Origin: Planctomycetota bacterium
GTDB lineage: Bacteria > Planctomycetota > Planctomycetia > Pirellulales > Pirellulaceae
Assembly: GCA_016872725.1 (NCBI GenBank)
Contig: VGZC01000047.1
Coordinates: forward strand, 1-47,638
DNA: 47,638 bases
Direction: 5' to 3'
This document shows positions 47,159 to 47,638 of this stretch, one piece after another. How positions within the stretch are numbered: the stretch's first letter is position 1; each line of letters begins with the position of its first letter. The position numbers and the translations under genes were made by a program. The notes under the pieces are model-generated. The model saw only the letters and a list, made by a program, of their open reading frames with translations. It made no database searches and had not been told where the DNA came from.

Positions 47159-47250
47159 GGCCGACGCGTGCGCGGGACGACGATCCCCGTCGTTCGGATT
47201 CCGCGGAGGCTGCCGGCGTGGGGCGTCGTCGTCGCGGTCGGAGCTGGTCC
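47159..47250. other. Short gap before the recombinase remnant
   Basis: 92 bases between two convergent reading frames. Only a weak hairpin, ACGACG/CGTCGT around 47176-47192, is visible. Confidence 0.4.
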
Positions 47251-47456
47251 TCAGAGCCGATCCAATGGGCTTCGAACGCCGGTCGCGCCGACCGTGCTGA
47301 CGTGGGTATAGACCATGGTCGTGCTCACGTCGGCGTGGCCGAGCAGTTCCTGGATGGTGCGGATATCCTGACCGTCTTCGAGCAGGTGGGTGGCGAAACT
47401 GTGGCGCAGCGTATGGCAACCGGCGGGCTTGGTATGGCCCGGACCAAAAGTTCTGC
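47251..47456 (-). pseudogene. Tyrosine recombinase (integron/XerC-D type) C-terminal remnant
   Basis: On the minus strand the frame ending at TGA 47251-47253 encodes [60 protein letters not shown] (one continuous stretch, given in three pieces). The Arg of HTLRH, the His of LLGHAD and the nucleophile Tyr of YTH are all present. The first catalytic Arg and the catalytic Lys are missing because homology stops at TKPAG, near 47433. Upstream the frame continues only into an unrelated Cys/Thr-rich stretch and a stop near 47498. It is therefore a truncated gene, apparently cut by the mobile element beginning next to it. Confidence 0.8.
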
Positions 47457-47638
47457 AACACTGATATTGCGTAGTTGTTGAGTTTCTGGGAAAAGTCGCT
47501 CACGATGAGCGACGCCGCGTATTCAACATATGATATCCGCGTTCGTGCGATGCGTGCAGTTCTTGAGGAACGATTGCCGGTGACCGTGGTTGCTCAGGCA
47601 TATGGTACGGATCGATCTACGATTCATCGCTGGCTCTC
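47435..47638 (+). mobile_element. Left part of an IS630-type insertion sequence (boundary estimated)
   Basis: Sequence becomes less GC-rich exactly where the recombinase homology ends. A TA dinucleotide at 47433-47434 fits the TA target of the IS630 group, but the inverted repeat cannot be confirmed because the other end is outside the window. A transposase reading frame starts at 47504. Confidence 0.5.
47504..47638 (+). CDS. IS630-family transposase, partial (N-terminal helix-turn-helix)
   Basis: The ATG at 47504 opens a frame that is still open at the window edge: MSDAAYSTYDIRVRAMRAVL, then EERLPVTVVAQAYGTDRSTI and HRWL. The pattern (basic helix, LPVTVVAQAYG, then DRSTIHRWL) is the N-terminal helix-turn-helix of IS630/Tc1-like transposases. 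The DDE catalytic part lies beyond the window. Codon choice is less GC-biased than in neighbours, as expected for an acquired element. Confidence 0.7.

Overview
The window reads as a single contig of a GC-rich planctomycete chromosome. The lineage call rests on gene families that are typical of that phylum: a DUF1559 prepilin-like protein followed by a transthyretin-like lipoprotein, a PSCyt1/DUF1549/DUF1553 protein next to a Tat-exported DUF1501 protein, a DUF1080 protein, secreted PQQ-type beta-propellers and a long-leader sigma-70 factor. GTG and TTG starts are common, and real genes strongly favour G or C at third codon positions. No rRNA, tRNA or CRISPR array was found.

Layout. From 1 to 11.9 kb: a partial glycine-rich secreted protein, two PQQ-propeller proteins, a membrane pyrophosphatase (hppA), the DUF1559/lipoprotein pair, a TadG-like von Willebrand protein with a 25-proline run, and a secreted TPR protein. 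From 11.9 to 18.8 kb: a histidine kinase and OmpR-type regulator, apolipoprotein N-acyltransferase (lnt), a coiled-coil membrane protein overlapping a 54-residue one-helix protein, and a membrane protein with four zinc ribbons. From 18.9 to 24.0 kb: gyrA overlapping a GDP-mannose-dehydratase-like gene, then UDP-glucose 6-dehydrogenase. From 24.0 to 28.1 kb: a hairpin-repeat cluster and a perfect DnaA box, then the DUF1549/1553 and DUF1501 genes. From 28.2 to 32.0 kb: a five-gene run, arsR-type regulator then pstS-pstC-pstA-pstB, without phoU. From 32.1 to 37.6 kb: a CocE-type hydrolase, a DUF1579 protein, a sigma factor, a sialidase-like protein and a small TPR protein. From 37.8 to 47.2 kb: ilvB, then the replication cluster dnaA, dnaN, dciA (DUF721), gyrB, followed 22 bases later by a DUF1080-isochorismatase-like fusion. 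The right edge holds the tail of a tyrosine recombinase cut by what looks like the start of an IS630-type element.

How the parts fit. The 39.7-45.4 kb block is a replication-initiation operon. Its DnaA lacks the N-terminal helicase-interaction domain, a DciA-type protein is encoded where recF often sits, and no clear oriC is visible beside it. The pst operon is headed by its own ArsR-family regulator with a well-formed promoter and a direct-repeat candidate operator. A three-copy dispersed double-hairpin repeat sits at gene ends and twice supplies the stop codon of the convergent gene. I did not find a clearly new multi-gene defence or biosynthetic system. The best leads are the repeat family, the ArsR-Pst arrangement, the 108-residue insert in HppA, the domain-I-less DnaA and the fusion downstream of gyrB.
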